Assembly: GCA_002709045.1 (NCBI GenBank)
Contig: PAPJ01000060.1
Location: 1 to 64,000 of the forward strand
Origin: Planctomycetaceae bacterium
GTDB lineage: Bacteria > Planctomycetota > Planctomycetia > Pirellulales > Pirellulaceae
Direction of reading: 5' to 3'
DNA length: 64,000 bases
Position 1 is the first letter of the stretch. Each line of letters begins with the position of its first letter. The notes under the pieces are model-generated. The model had not been told where the DNA came from. It did no database searches and saw only the letters and a program-made list of their open reading frames with translations. The position numbers and the translations under genes were made by a program. Shown one piece after another: positions 63,065 to 64,000 of this stretch.

Positions 63065-64000
63065 CTACTGTAATACTTTCATCAATTCTTCAATACGACT
63101 CTTGGCCATTACTACATGTTCGGTTTCTGAATAGACATCCACAATCTGTTGATAGTAATCAATAGCCTGTCTGATGAGCTCTTTCTTCACTTCCGGATCT
63201 TCGGCTTCTGCGGCCAATACTTCCTTGCAACGCCCGGCTTCATAAGCTGACAGTGCCTGCCAGGGTTTTGCATCGTCTGTCTCAAAACGCAGTAAGGTAC
63301 GATCAAATTGCTTGATCGCCTCGGAGAATTTCTTCTGTTTAAAGTAAACATCACCAATCATAAAGAATGCCCGGGCTCCCACCCCGGCACGGTTACGACC
63401 GGCTGCCTCGAAACTCTTAAGTGCCTCTTCATATTTCATTTCACGATCATAGGACCAGCCAATCTCAAAGTGCGATTCATGCCGGTAAGAATCAGCTTCT
63501 TCCAATTCCGAGTTAACTACACGTTGCAGTAACCCGCGGGCCTGTTCAAATTTCTTGGTTTGAGCTGCCGATTGTCCTGCGTGCAGCCATACGAGGACTG
63601 AGAATTGTTCACTGTCGAATTTACTATCCACGATAGGCTCAAAAACCACCAACGCCTCAGCATACTTATCCTGCTTGAAAAGACTTTCGGCATGCATAAA
63701 TTTCCCGTCATTGGCAAGTTCACCTTGCGCATACTTTTGCACCTGCTGAGCAAAGTGCTTACCGCTTGTTTCAAACGCATTATTACGGAAACTGGCCCAG
63801 CCCAATTTATGCAAAATCAATTCCTGAAGATCACCGTCCTGCGAACGGGCAAATGCTTTCGCATATTGTTCCAGAGCCTTGGTATAGTCTTTATCGTCAT
63901 ACTCATATTCGCCTAACCGAAAGAACGAATCAGCAGCCAAATCGCTTTCTGCATGCTTACTGACTAACTGAGTAAACACTGCACGAGCTTCATCATGCTT
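63065..64000 (-). CDS. TPR-repeat protein, 5' end cut by the window
   Basis: The frame is open to position 64000, so the start lies outside; 312 residues are visible. They consist of tetratricopeptide repeats (RLGEYEYDDKDYTKALEQY, EIGWSYDREMKYEEALKSF, DVYFKQKKFSEAIKQF) and end with a helix. This is the position of a YbgF/CpoB-like or BamD-like TPR partner in Tol-type operons. It is very likely the first or an early gene of the ExbB/ExbD operon. A GTG at 63979 in frame is probably not its start. Confidence 0.85.
   Translation of the reverse strand, partial: KHDEARAVFTQLVSKHAESDLAADSFFRLGEYEYDDKDYTKALEQYAKAFARSQDGDLQELILHKLGWASFRNNAFETSGKHFAQQVQKYAQGELANDGKFMHAESLFKQDKYAEALVVFEPIVDSKFDSEQFSVLVWLHAGQSAAQTKKFEQARGLLQRVVNSELEEADSYRHESHFEIGWSYDREMKYEEALKSFEAAGRNRAGVGARAFFMIGDVYFKQKKFSEAIKQFDRTLLRFETDDAKPWQALSAYEAGRCKEVLAAEAEDPEVKKELIRQAIDYYQQIVDVYSETEHVVMAKSRIEELMKVLQ

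Overview
The window looks like chromosomal DNA of a planctomycete (Planctomycetota, probably order Planctomycetales; genus not determinable from this window). The evidence is family content: several PSCyt/PSD proteins (DUF1549/DUF1553 and DUF1592-type), DUF1501 and DUF1552 proteins with twin-arginine-like leaders, iduronate-2-sulfatase-like sulfatases, PIG-L, ceramidase-like and NIPSNAP proteins, a membrane protein with the 'NPYESP' N-terminus common in this phylum, and ExbB/ExbD genes. I see no rRNA, tRNA, CRISPR array, insertion sequence or prophage.

Layout. (1) 1-5.7 kb: a small zinc-ribbon protein, a small membrane protein, a propeller-like double-NIPSNAP protein, a YHS-like metal-binding protein and a sulfatase. 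(2) 5.9-23.0 kb: ten tightly spaced plus-strand genes: cupin, sulfatase, PIG-L deacetylase, PQQ propeller protein, DUF1592 protein, two DUF1552 proteins, second DUF1592 protein, ceramidase-like protein and a tandem-domain esterase. Almost all carry export signals, so this reads as one exported catabolic module for a sulfated, acylated or N-acetylated glycan or glycolipid (inference). (3) 23.0-28.7 kb: an amidohydrolase, a NPYESP membrane protein, a PHP-glycosyltransferase fusion and an extremely acidic repeat protein. (4) 28.8-44.4 kb: a long minus-strand run. Read 5'->3' it is LRR lipoprotein, 922-aa membrane protein, ABC ATPase, ABC-2 permease, HEAT-repeat protein, PSCyt/LamG/PSD1 protein, DUF1501, SDR and SMP-30-like protein. 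(5) 44.5-52.3 kb: a membrane protein, a small anchored protein, a second PSCyt2/PSD1-DUF1501 pair and a second ABC-2 permease without its own ATPase. (6) 52.4-56.6 kb: two overlapping CNNM/CBS genes, a TPR lipoprotein, an unknown 149-aa protein and a structured 457-bp intergenic region. (7) 56.6-64.0 kb: a minus-strand operon of TPR protein (cut by the window edge), ExbB, ExbD and a 1674-aa membrane-anchored protein with a long disordered linker and a C-terminal terpenoid-cyclase-like alpha/alpha toroid.

Most notable. First, the TPR-ExbB-ExbD-giant protein operon, in which the giant protein sits where TonB or TolA would be expected. Second, a candidate sigma-54-driven small RNA of about 226 nt at 56354-56579, bounded by a consensus -24/-12 element and an intrinsic terminator. 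Third, the PHP-GT4 fusion with a 9-bp tandem repeat in its linker. Fourth, a large DUF1592 gene whose signal peptide is in frame but has no AUG, GUG or UUG, pointing to AUU/AUC initiation at 10178/10175 or a lost start.

All family assignments come from reading motifs and overall sequence character; no database search was possible. Start codons were adjusted where a Shine-Dalgarno sequence or leader peptide favoured an internal start.
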